DNA from: Bacillota bacterium
GTDB lineage: Bacteria > Bacillota > Sulfobacillia > RBS10-35 > JAJYVN01
DNA length: 10,983 nucleotides
Reading direction: 5' to 3'
Assembly: GCA_021791995.1 (NCBI GenBank)
Contig: JAJYVN010000082.1
Span: 1-10,983, forward strand
Under the pieces are notes generated by a model. It was not told where the DNA came from, did not search any database, and worked only from the letters and a program-made list of their open reading frames with translations. Below are positions 1 to 6,070 of this stretch, piece by piece. The first letter of the stretch is position 1. Every line of letters begins with the position of its first letter. Both the position numbers and the translations under genes were made by a program.

Positions 1-1180
1 AGAAGGTGTGCGCGTCGTTCGGATCCCAGAGGACCGCGCTACACGTCGGGTTCGGGGCCGGAGCCTTGAGACTGTACGCGATCGGGTAGGCAGTCGACAT
101 CGAGCGCACGGCGGCCCCCTCCGTCGCGACGCTCTGCCAGGTGCGACCGCCGTCGGTCGTGATGCGGATGGCGCCCGGCGCGCAGTAGGCGATGTCCTGC
201 GGATGACCTGCGCGGACGGCAAACGGCAGGGGCTGGCTCCAGCGGATCGCCCTCGGCGCGAGGGCCCCGACGGACGCCCAGCCGGTCAGGCCGAGGACCC
301 GCAAGGGTGCGGACGCCAGGCTGATGAGCTCGTAGCCGTACTCATGTCCCTTCCGCTCGATCGTGACACCCGGCGGCAACGCGCCGTGACTGGGCACCGC
401 GCTGTTGAACTGGTACTGGAGGGCAACGTGGGTCACGCCCGCTGACACCGTACCGATACCGCCGAGAACCGCCGGCATACGAAAGGTAGCGGACAGGCGG
501 CCGTCCATGCCCTGCGTCACCGCGCTCAAGGTCGCGGTGTGCCCGCCCTGCCTGAGCGCGAGGTTGTAGCCGAATGGCTGGCCGATCACGGGCGACAGCG
601 GCGCGAAGCCAGTGACACGGACGAGTTGGCCCGGGCGCGCGTCAGCCGGCGAGAAGACAAGGGACGCGCAGACCTCCTGAGCACTACAGGCGTGGGCCTC
701 CTGAGTCGTCGCACCCTCGACCCGAAACGGGGCGCTCGCCATCGTGCTGGAGAGGCAACCAGCCGGACTCGGGCCGATGCAGGTGAAGCCCACGGTGTAC
801 GTCCCATCGGTGAGCACGAGCGGTCCGAACGCCGTGAGAACGGGCACCTTAGGAAGCGTCAGACGCGCCGTGAACTGGCCGTTGCCCGTGTACCGCACCG
901 GCGCGCTCTGATCGGTGAAGCCGTGGGCGCAGCCGTCCAGGCATATCGTGACGCCGCCCAAGGCCTGGAGGTTCTTCGCCGTAAGGCCCGGCACGTAGCC
1001 ATGCAGGGTGATAACCGTGCCGGGCGGTCCCGAGGCGGGTGAAAGGTGAAGCGTGGGTCTGCCTGTGGCAGCCACTGCTGGTGTACCCGGCACGACGGAT
1101 GCGAGGACGGCCAGGGACAGGAAAAGCAAGGCCACGAGTGCACCGACGCGGCGGCCCTTCGCACGGTGCTGGACCTGCAA
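1..1180 (-). CDS. Secreted Asp-box (BNR/sialidase-like repeat) protein, 3' part beyond the window
   Basis: One frame is open from 1180 to the window edge, 393 codons with no stop, so the C-terminus lies outside. The chosen start is TTG at 1180-1178: GGAGGG at about 1188-1193 sits 8 bases upstream. The product begins MQVQHRAKGRR, followed by a hydrophobic stretch (residues 12-31) and an Ala-rich site (AVAA, 35-38), a clear signal peptide. Residues 43-65 (TLHLSPASGPPGTVITLHG and on) look like the first strands of an IPT/Ig-like domain. Residues 342-348 (TDGGRTW) match the Asp-box S/T-x-D-x-G-x-T-W of beta-propellers such as sialidases and BNR-repeat proteins. Several Cys residues in the middle could form disulfides outside the cell. 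It is probably an exported carbohydrate- or surface-binding protein; enzymatic activity cannot be claimed. ORFs on the other strand and frames here are shadows. Confidence 0.8.
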   Translation of the reverse strand, partial: MQVQHRAKGRRVGALVALLFLSLAVLASVVPGTPAVAATGRPTLHLSPASGPPGTVITLHGYVPGLTAKNLQALGGVTICLDGCAHGFTDQSAPVRYTGNGQFTARLTLPKVPVLTAFGPLVLTDGTYTVGFTCIGPSPAGCLSSTMASAPFRVEGATTQEAHACSAQEVCASLVFSPADARPGQLVRVTGFAPLSPVIGQPFGYNLALRQGGHTATLSAVTQGMDGRLSATFRMPAVLGGIGTVSAGVTHVALQYQFNSAVPSHGALPPGVTIERKGHEYGYELISLASAPLRVLGLTGWASVGALAPRAIRWSQPLPFAVRAGHPQDIAYCAPGAIRITTDGGRTWQSVATEGAAVRSMSTAYPIAYSLKAPAPNPTCSAVLWDPNDAHTF

Positions 1181-1187
1181 GCGGATT

Positions 1188-1194
1188 CCCTCCT
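1188..1194 (-). promoter_or_regulatory. Ribosome binding site that decides a TTG start
   Basis: On the minus strand AGGAGGG is followed by eight bases and TTG (1180-1178). No ATG or GTG in the secreted-protein frame lies between this site and the hydrophobic signal segment, so the TTG is the best start. Confidence 0.65.
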
Positions 1195-1421
1195 CGCGCG
1201 GCGGCTACCCTTCGGCTTCGGGGTCTCGGCGGCGTCCCCTGGGCAGCGTCAGTCACGCACGAAAGTTGTCGGCTATCTGTTCCGGCCCAAGAGCACGACC
1301 CAGACCACCCCGACCCAACTCTCTTCGGACGTTTCCGGCCGGGAGAGTGTGAGTGGCATGGCAGTGGCGCAGCAGGCCGTCCGTCGCCGTCTCCGCGCGC
1401 TGTGGCGCGAAGCCCTCGCCA

Positions 1422-1550
1422 TGTGCCAACAGGGTCAGGACCCTCGGGCAGATGTGTGCCAACACCGAGAAACTGACCCGGCTGGCACGCTGACGACGCG
1501 CCGGCCGGGTCCGTGCGAAGGTGTGCCATCAGGGTAGACCCGAAGTTGGC
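1422..1550. repeat. Spaced imperfect direct repeats, possible IS21-type terminal remnant
   Basis: The nonamer TGTGCCA(A/T)C occurs at 1422, 1455 and 1522. Copies 1 and 3 continue as AGGGT(..)GACCC, and GTTGGCA, the inverse of TGCCAAC, lies at about 1545-1551. Several spaced copies of one sequence near an end, with an inverted copy, are known of IS21-family elements. I see no istA or istB coding sequence. The assignment to that family is a recollection-based inference; the repeats themselves are directly visible. Confidence 0.35.
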
Positions 1551-1789
1551 AACGAATCCGGGGTGAACCATGACCCAAACCGCACTTTCAGAGCACGGTT
1601 AACTGGCCGAGTCGTACGCTCGAGGCAGGCCATCGAGCGCCGACGGCTTCACCCGTACCCCCCGGTCGCATCCGTTCCTCTAAGCTCTCCAGTGAGGGCC
1701 AAGGCCATCACCGAAGGTCTCTGGCAAACACGGGTTTCCTTACGCGACCAGACGATGAGGTTCGCTATCGGCGGGATCAACACATAGAG

Positions 1790-1813
1790 CCCAGGCGGTC
1801 CAAACCACCTGGG
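1790..1813 (-). terminator. Hairpin terminator at the end of the ubiquitin-like operon
   Basis: On the minus strand, CCCAGGTGGT, a four-base loop and ACCGCCTGGG form a 10-bp stem with one G-T pair. It begins about 20 bases after the stop codon at 1833. The following bases (CTCTATGTGTT) are only moderately T-rich, so termination may be partial or factor-assisted. Position right after the last gene supports the call. Confidence 0.6.
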
Positions 1814-1832
1814 TGACGACTCGATTAGCCAT

Positions 1833-2837
1833 CTACCGCTCGTGGGCTTCACGCCCGCCCACAGCCACGCTCTTCCTAGCCTTGGCCCCGGCTTTCCCAC
1901 CGCGACGGACGACTGGGGTAGGTGGCACCTCTTTCTCGCCTCTAGTATGCGACGCCACATCGATATGCTTGATGACGCGCGCGCTCAATCCAACGTCTCG
2001 TGGGTTTGGGGCGCTCACGCGAGGATCAACGAACACGTCGCCAACTGTGCCTGATCCTCGGAACCTGAACACCCAGGACTTCTCTGACAAGCGAGCCAGC
2101 CGGTTACCGGCCGCCGTGGACGATATCGCGAGAATGTCTCCGAGTTCAGACGCGGTGACTGCACCGTCATGCGTGGCCAGCACAGCTAGCGTTTCACGTT
2201 CAGTTCCCGTCAACTCGCCCGCTGGCCAGATCTCCGGTACGTCGAGCCAGCGCTTGGTAACGCCCACGAAGATCGGTACCTCAAAGCGAGAGGCCAACGC
2301 TTCGATGAATCCAGCCGTCGCGCGGTCATGGGTGTAAACGACTAGCGACATTTGACCGTAAGCACCAGCTCGAATACCCATGGCCACGGGGAGAAGCAGC
2401 TCCTCCAACACGGCGGGAGTGGCCAACACCCCAACAAGGTCGAGCACAGCGACATATGGCTGGTCGGTCACCGTTAGAGGAAACAACTGTTCGCGTACGC
2501 TGGCTGCCCAATTTCGATCTGTCCACACACGGGCCGTCGTATCTGCCCGCAAAACCTGGCTGCCGACCGACACAAACGTTCCAACTACGCCTCCCAGGGC
2601 TCGGCGGACAATTACTGCATCGGGAGACGACCAACCCGACAGCATAGCGATCACATCGCGAGTTGCATCCGCGAGTTCGGATCTTCCATGCTCCTCGAAC
2701 GTCTCAAGCAGGCGCGTCAACTCAAGATGAATCGAGTCACGCTCGACACCTTGGTCGACTAGGTTCTGGACCTTCTCGCGGAGTCTCGTTACTCCTCCGG
2801 ATTCAACGGCTCTGCGGAAGACGTCGCCGGTGGCCAT
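1833..2837 (-). CDS. Unknown 334-aa protein with winged-helix-like segment and basic tail
   Basis: The start is ATG 2837, with AGGAGG at 2845-2850 seven bases upstream; a TTG 18 bases further up lies before the ribosome binding site. The gene overlaps the preceding one by 49 bases, so it belongs to the operon. Residues 1-70 look alpha-helical (LREKVQNLVDQG, then LTRLLETFEEHG). Residues 126-192 read as alternating strands and helices (PYVAVLDLVGVL, GQMSLVVYTHD, VPIFVGV), like a small Rossmann- or STAS-like alpha/beta domain. Residues 208-270 (LTGTERETLAVLATHDG, ELGDILAISSTAAGNRLARL, then a beta-wing-like GSGTVGDVFV) resemble a MarR/GntR-type winged helix. The last 35 residues are rich in Lys and Arg. 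No catalytic motif is visible. It may be a regulator or DNA-binding sensor of the operon, or a partner of the upstream ADP-ribosyltransferase-like protein. I do not recognise the family. Confidence 0.75.
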   Translation of the reverse strand: MATGDVFRRAVESGGVTRLREKVQNLVDQGVERDSIHLELTRLLETFEEHGRSELADATRDVIAMLSGWSSPDAVIVRRALGGVVGTFVSVGSQVLRADTTARVWTDRNWAASVREQLFPLTVTDQPYVAVLDLVGVLATPAVLEELLLPVAMGIRAGAYGQMSLVVYTHDRATAGFIEALASRFEVPIFVGVTKRWLDVPEIWPAGELTGTERETLAVLATHDGAVTASELGDILAISSTAAGNRLARLSEKSWVFRFRGSGTVGDVFVDPRVSAPNPRDVGLSARVIKHIDVASHTRGEKEVPPTPVVRRGGKAGAKARKSVAVGGREAHER

Positions 2838-3217
2838 GTCGACACCTCCTCCCAAAGTTCTTGCGTGTTCGCCAGTGCTTGCTGGTACTCAGCCAGTTTC
2901 ATTTTATGGGCCGGTTTCACAAGTGCGTGCCCAACGTTCTCCACACCCGTAAGCCCGCCGGCCAGGTACAAACTGGCAGGTAGATCGTCAGCGTCCATTT
3001 GCCAAACGGGGTATGCCTCCACGAAGACAACGGGCAAGCTGCTCGGGCTCAGGGAAACGGACATGCCGCCGGATTTGGTGCGCACGTAGCCAGCATCGCT
3101 CGGCTTGACGTCCCGGGGGACCCGGACGCCGAGTTCGCACACCCCGTCACCCACCATGGGCTTGGCCGGGTCTTCAGTATCTCGCTTCATGTATCGGTAT
3201 ATGATTCGGCGCGCCAC
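2789..3217 (-). CDS. Tse2-like ADP-ribosyltransferase-fold protein (putative toxin/effector)
   Basis: This 142-residue product is called from GTG 3217. GGAGGGAGG lies eight bases upstream, whereas ATG 3190 has no such site and would delete residues 1-9, including the IIYRYM strand. The gene overlaps the E1 gene by 44 bases. Features recalled from the Tse2 fold are visible in order: an early strand with YR (residues 7-8), SGGMSVS (49-55), matching TGGTSV in P. aeruginosa Tse2, then GHALVKPAHKM (96-106) followed by YQQALANTQELW (111-122), matching its late H-x(4)-P-x(2)-M and helical end. Tse2 is a type VI secretion toxin with an ADP-ribosyltransferase fold. The match was made by eye without a search. 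If correct, the protein may use NAD to modify a target, or be held inactive by a neighbour. The tail from about 126 is Pro/Ser-rich and probably disordered. Confidence 0.6.
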   Translation of the reverse strand: MARRIIYRYMKRDTEDPAKPMVGDGVCELGVRVPRDVKPSDAGYVRTKSGGMSVSLSPSSLPVVFVEAYPVWQMDADDLPASLYLAGGLTGVENVGHALVKPAHKMKLAEYQQALANTQELWEEVSTWPPATSSAEPLNPEE

Positions 3218-4754
3218 TCGGCGAGCCTCCCTCCGGTCGGGAGCTACGCCGTTTGCCGAAATGCCACTTTTGCTGGTACGTGGCGACGTAGTCGTCGTCG
3301 GCGCAGATGCAGATTCCCCGTGGGTCTGGCATTGCGGGCAAGGATGTCGCAGGCGCAAACGGGCGCATTATGTTCATTCTGTGGATCTGTGTCGATTCCT
3401 GTCGGTAGCCGGACAGATGGAGCACCAGAGTTGCAGCGAGCAAGGTTCCGGCCATGACACTCTGTTGGGGAAGCGGCACGTAGTCGGTTTCACCAGTCGC
3501 TGTCGTTACCAGCAAGGACCCGCACACACCGTTTGAGTAGAGATTGCGGATGCCGTGAGCGCCCTGCACAACAACGTCGTCAATAGGTACGTGCAAGCGC
3601 TCTGCGATCATCCTCGCGATCTCGATTGGAACGGCGTCACCCTTATAGAGCAGCCGCCTCACCTCTCTGCTCAACTCCGGTATGCCGAGTGCCGCAGCAA
3701 CGATTTCGTCCTCACTCCGAGAGGGCCCACCGGGTAGATAGAGGCATGAAAGGCAAGCACCCTCGCCAAAGCGTGGATGAACGGAAACACCGAGGTCATC
3801 CTGCTGAGTCCAAGCGTTCGCGACCCAACAGGGGAGACTTGCCTGCACATCCCGTCGTGCCCTTGCCGAGTCCAAGCCGACTATAACGTGCGACCAACGA
3901 AAGCGCTTGAGTGCAGCAGCCTGATCCCACGGAACCGGCATTCTTACAATGCGTGCGCCGCTTCCTGATAGGGCTCGCTTGACGACGTCCACCTTTGCTC
4001 GCCCGACATCCTGACGAACTGTCAATGCGTAGCGTTGGAGGTTACCCAGGTCAACATCTTCGGGGTCGATCACAGCAACGGTGCCGCGGAGCGAACATTG
4101 TCCGAGGACAAACGCCGCAGCATTGCCAACGGCGCCGCACCCAACCAACGCTGTCGGCCCGTCCAGCTCGAGACCTTGCTCATGCCAAGACCCAACCTGC
4201 TGACCTGGCGCTGTCAACGCCTCGAACAAAGAGTAGTGGATCGTCTCCTTGGCAGGGACGTCGACCTCAAATACAGATCGAAATAGCAGCGCGGCGGCCA
4301 AGCACGCCCCGGCCGCCGCGCCGAACGGGTTTCCAGAGCTTCCGACGCTGGACGGGGTATCCGTGGAGACGCGGGTAGTCCAGCCATCGCTTCCGGCGAA
4401 TATGGCCCTGTCGCACCGAGCATCGGCAGCCCCCACAACGATGTCAAAGCTAGCCCGCTGCGACCCGATTGTGCACTGGATAGCCGGATTGATCGCACGA
4501 GCCAGGCGCGCAAGGCGGTCTGTTGCCGGCCCATGGACGTCAGTATGAAGGATCAGGCGCGGGTAGACTCGTGCCATGAGGCGAACGAGCAACTCGAGCA
4601 GCGTTCGGCCCTCCACGCTGCTCCACACCCCCGAAGAGAACGCCAATCCCACCTGAACCTCGGACATCCGGTTGACGTACGTATCCTCATTCAGGCCCAA
4701 GATAGAACCAGACGCCGCCAGCACGTTTCGTCGATAGTAATCAGCTAGTGCCAT
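3174..4754 (-). CDS. ThiF-family E1-like ubiquitin-activating enzyme
   Basis: This 526-residue protein should adenylate the C-terminal glycine of the operon's ubiquitin-like protein and pass it to a cysteine. Start ATG 4754 has GGAGG seven bases upstream (4762-4766) and overlaps the JAB gene by 10 bases; an in-frame start at 4802 lies deeper in that gene. Residues 1-195 form an extra N-terminal region with SGNPFGAAAGA (140-150), probably a second alpha/beta domain. The ThiF fold begins at 200: nucleotide loop GCGAVG (205-210), IDPEDVDLGNLQR (229-241, with D230, N238 and R241), K254 and D295 (VGLDS). CLSC (334-337) and CIC (482-484) form a probable zinc site, followed by DDDYVATYQQKW. C411 (SNGVCGS) is the best candidate for the thioester cysteine. 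All residues needed for adenylation appear present. The last 25 residues, overlapped by the next gene, look unstructured. Confidence 0.9.
   Translation of the reverse strand: MALADYYRRNVLAASGSILGLNEDTYVNRMSEVQVGLAFSSGVWSSVEGRTLLELLVRLMARVYPRLILHTDVHGPATDRLARLARAINPAIQCTIGSQRASFDIVVGAADARCDRAIFAGSDGWTTRVSTDTPSSVGSSGNPFGAAAGACLAAALLFRSVFEVDVPAKETIHYSLFEALTAPGQQVGSWHEQGLELDGPTALVGCGAVGNAAAFVLGQCSLRGTVAVIDPEDVDLGNLQRYALTVRQDVGRAKVDVVKRALSGSGARIVRMPVPWDQAAALKRFRWSHVIVGLDSARARRDVQASLPCWVANAWTQQDDLGVSVHPRFGEGACLSCLYLPGGPSRSEDEIVAAALGIPELSREVRRLLYKGDAVPIEIARMIAERLHVPIDDVVVQGAHGIRNLYSNGVCGSLLVTTATGETDYVPLPQQSVMAGTLLAATLVLHLSGYRQESTQIHRMNIMRPFAPATSLPAMPDPRGICICADDDYVATYQQKWHFGKRRSSRPEGGSPSGAPNHIPIHEARY
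3226..3234 (-). promoter_or_regulatory. Ribosome binding site fixing the GTG start of the Tse2-like gene
   Basis: GGAGGGAGG on the minus strand lies inside the end of the E1 gene, eight bases before GTG 3217. It favours the longer 142-residue form over the ATG at 3190. Confidence 0.65.
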
Positions 4755-5224
4755 GGTTCGACCTCCACGATCGAGGCAAGAGGTGCAGACAGCAAGCGCC
4801 AAGCACCTGCGTGCAGTCTGTAGGCTTTCACTCCCGGACCGAACAGGCCGAACCGGCCAAACGAAGGCACGACAATCGATAAGGCGCCCGCTGTCGTGGC
4901 GATACAGTAGCGATCGTCCGTCTGGGAGTGAAAGGCCTCTGTCGGATGTGTGTGCACCTGCGCCACCAATACTTGGCGGGCACTATATAGAGCGCGATTC
5001 ACGTTGAAGAGTTCGTTGCCGTCGACCTCAACACAGAGGCCCGCGTTCGTCTTCCACGTGGTTTGCCGAGGAACCAACGCCTGGACAACGCGGCACACGG
5101 AGCCTTCAACTTGTCCTGCCCACAGAACCATGACCTCATAGCGATCTCTTCCTAAGCGAAACGCACCGTTCGTGGTAGCTATAACGGACGGACTCGCAAG
5201 GAAGCGGCAGTCATGCAAGGTCAT
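4745..5224 (-). CDS. JAB/JAMM (Mov34/MPN) metalloprotease, putative deconjugase
   Basis: This 159-residue protein is a stand-alone MPN domain, the fold of the zinc isopeptidases that cleave ubiquitin-like proteins from targets. The motif is complete: E30 (RYEVMVLWAG), H91 and H93 (QVHTHP), S100, and D103/D104 (HSQTDD), in the order Glu, HxH, Ser, Asp known for active JAMM enzymes. D104 satisfies the HxHx10D spacing; S100-x2-D103 fits the alternative. Start ATG 5224 overlaps the previous stop as ATGA, a sign of translational coupling. Because the modifier already ends in Gly-Gly, this enzyme is more likely to remove it from targets than to mature it; that is inference. No N-terminal extension or fusion is present. 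Confidence 0.88.
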   Translation of the reverse strand: MTLHDCRFLASPSVIATTNGAFRLGRDRYEVMVLWAGQVEGSVCRVVQALVPRQTTWKTNAGLCVEVDGNELFNVNRALYSARQVLVAQVHTHPTEAFHSQTDDRYCIATTAGALSIVVPSFGRFGLFGPGVKAYRLHAGAWRLLSAPLASIVEVEPWH

Positions 5225-5820
5225 CGGGGTGGCTCACCAATGGTGTAACCAGTGATCCGTAAGCCCAAAGCATAACCCGTAAGTGGGCGGACGCCGTACT
5301 TATCGATTTGCTCAAGCAGGTACTCAATCCGTCCCCTGCCTTCGCAGCGATAGAGCTCCCACGGATCGCCAGTATGTCCGGGATGCATGTGGTATTCGAG
5401 TACACCGGCCAAGCAGAGGAACGGCAAGTCGGTCGGTTGGTAGGCCTGAAGCAACGGCAACCTCTGCTTAAGTCCGATGCCGGCAATCGGTGTAGCGTCC
5501 TCGCCCAACGCTACCTGCTGGAACAGAGGGAGGCGTACTTCCGACGCCATAAGAGGCTTGAGATTAAACGGATGTACAAACGTGACGGACGGCGGATAGG
5601 CGTCGTAGTTCGTGTAGTCCAGTTTCAGGCACGCGACTAGTGTCGGCGGTTCCAGCTGAGGGGCCGCCATGAGGACGACTGCCTCTGGGAATGCCGCCGT
5701 GATCAGAAACCAGCCTCTCGCTCGGTATGTATCTTCGTACCGGCCAAAGGACTCGATCATCTGATCGAACTTTCGCTTGGACACTTCAGGGTCGACGACC
5801 TGCGGCACCTGACTAGCCAC
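5221..5820 (-). CDS. CEHH-motif protein with E2-like features (Metal_CEHH type)
   Basis: The 199-residue product starts at GTG 5820, overlapping the ubiquitin-like gene's stop by 8 bases; a TTG one codon earlier (5823) is the alternative, and ribosome binding is weak (AGGGA close by), so coupling is likely. Residues 73-84 (DAYPPSVTFVHP) recall the YP-x(2)-PP-x-V-x-F strand of E2 ubiquitin-conjugating enzymes. Residues 136-154 carry C136, E142, H144, H146 and H149 in CLAGVLEYHMHPGHTGDPW. This matches the Cys-Glu-His-His pattern of a predicted metal-binding family (Pfam Metal_CEHH, recalled) known from bacterial ubiquitin-like gene clusters. Two readings are open: a zinc site of C/E/H/H, or an E2-type transfer enzyme with C136 as acceptor and the His residues nearby. 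No other E2 candidate is in the operon, which favours a role in transfer or target binding. Confidence 0.75.
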   Translation of the reverse strand: MASQVPQVVDPEVSKRKFDQMIESFGRYEDTYRARGWFLITAAFPEAVVLMAAPQLEPPTLVACLKLDYTNYDAYPPSVTFVHPFNLKPLMASEVRLPLFQQVALGEDATPIAGIGLKQRLPLLQAYQPTDLPFLCLAGVLEYHMHPGHTGDPWELYRCEGRGRIEYLLEQIDKYGVRPLTGYALGLRITGYTIGEPPR

Positions 5821-6070
5821 CAATCCCTGCCCGCACGCTAAGGAATAGCGTTGTGCCGGGTCGGAAGTCGAACGAGCCCACCTTGCGGTTCAGGTCGAGA
5901 ATGGCGCCCGAAGAGTCGCGCAGCTCCCACTCGTCGAGTGGACGGCCCTCGTTGTGCGTTCGCGTTAGCGCTAGTTCGACTACGGCACGGAGCTCCTCGG
6001 ACTCTTGGGCATCAATCGTCGTTGCCTCGCCGTTGACCACTATGACCAGATCCACCCGGTCGGTCGCCAT
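5813..6070 (-). CDS. Ubiquitin-like modifier ending in Gly-Gly (DUF2604-like)
   Basis: This 85-residue protein is the first gene of the operon. Start ATG 6070 has GGGAGG at 6081-6086. The sequence reads as a beta-grasp: strand DLVIVVNGE (7-15), strand with TTIDA, helix ELRAVVELALTRTH (27-39), EWELRDSSG (48-55), and a final TTLFLSVRAGIGG (73-85). It stops directly after Gly84-Gly85, the free tail needed for E1 adenylation and thioester formation. The N-V-N-G-E start, EWE-R-D centre and LFLS-AG-GG end match my recollection of the DUF2604 family. The adjoining CEHH, JAB and E1 genes make its role as the modifier convincing. Only one domain is present, unlike multi-ubiquitin proteins of related clusters. 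The longer frame reaching 6259 lacks a ribosome binding site and is not used. Confidence 0.88.
   Translation of the reverse strand: MATDRVDLVIVVNGEATTIDAQESEELRAVVELALTRTHNEGRPLDEWELRDSSGAILDLNRKVGSFDFRPGTTLFLSVRAGIGG

Larger units (their letters stand above)
1181..1789. other. Gene-poor stretch with transposon-end-like repeats
   Basis: No frame here gives a product that I recognise or that has a sensible start and ribosome binding site. Overlapping open frames on both strands are the usual high-GC shadows. The part from 1422 to about 1550 holds spaced imperfect repeats (listed separately). From about 1570 to 1789 base composition is more even and nothing stands out. The left end contains the promoter region of the secreted-protein gene, but I see no convincing -10/-35 pair. 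Confidence 0.5.

Noticed and set aside
8..445. Plus-strand frame opposite the left-edge gene
   Set aside because: Shadow of the Asp-box protein gene; composition is Arg-rich and no ribosome binding site is present.
849..1571. Long minus-strand frame of 240 codons
   Set aside because: It is out of frame with the signal-peptide gene that occupies 1-1180, and its product is rich in Arg, Pro and Ser without any domain-like pattern.
1833..6070. Classification as type II CBASS or standard Bil
   Set aside because: There is no CD-NTase for CBASS, and no classical E2 gene as in Bil; only the E1, JAB and ubiquitin-like parts correspond.
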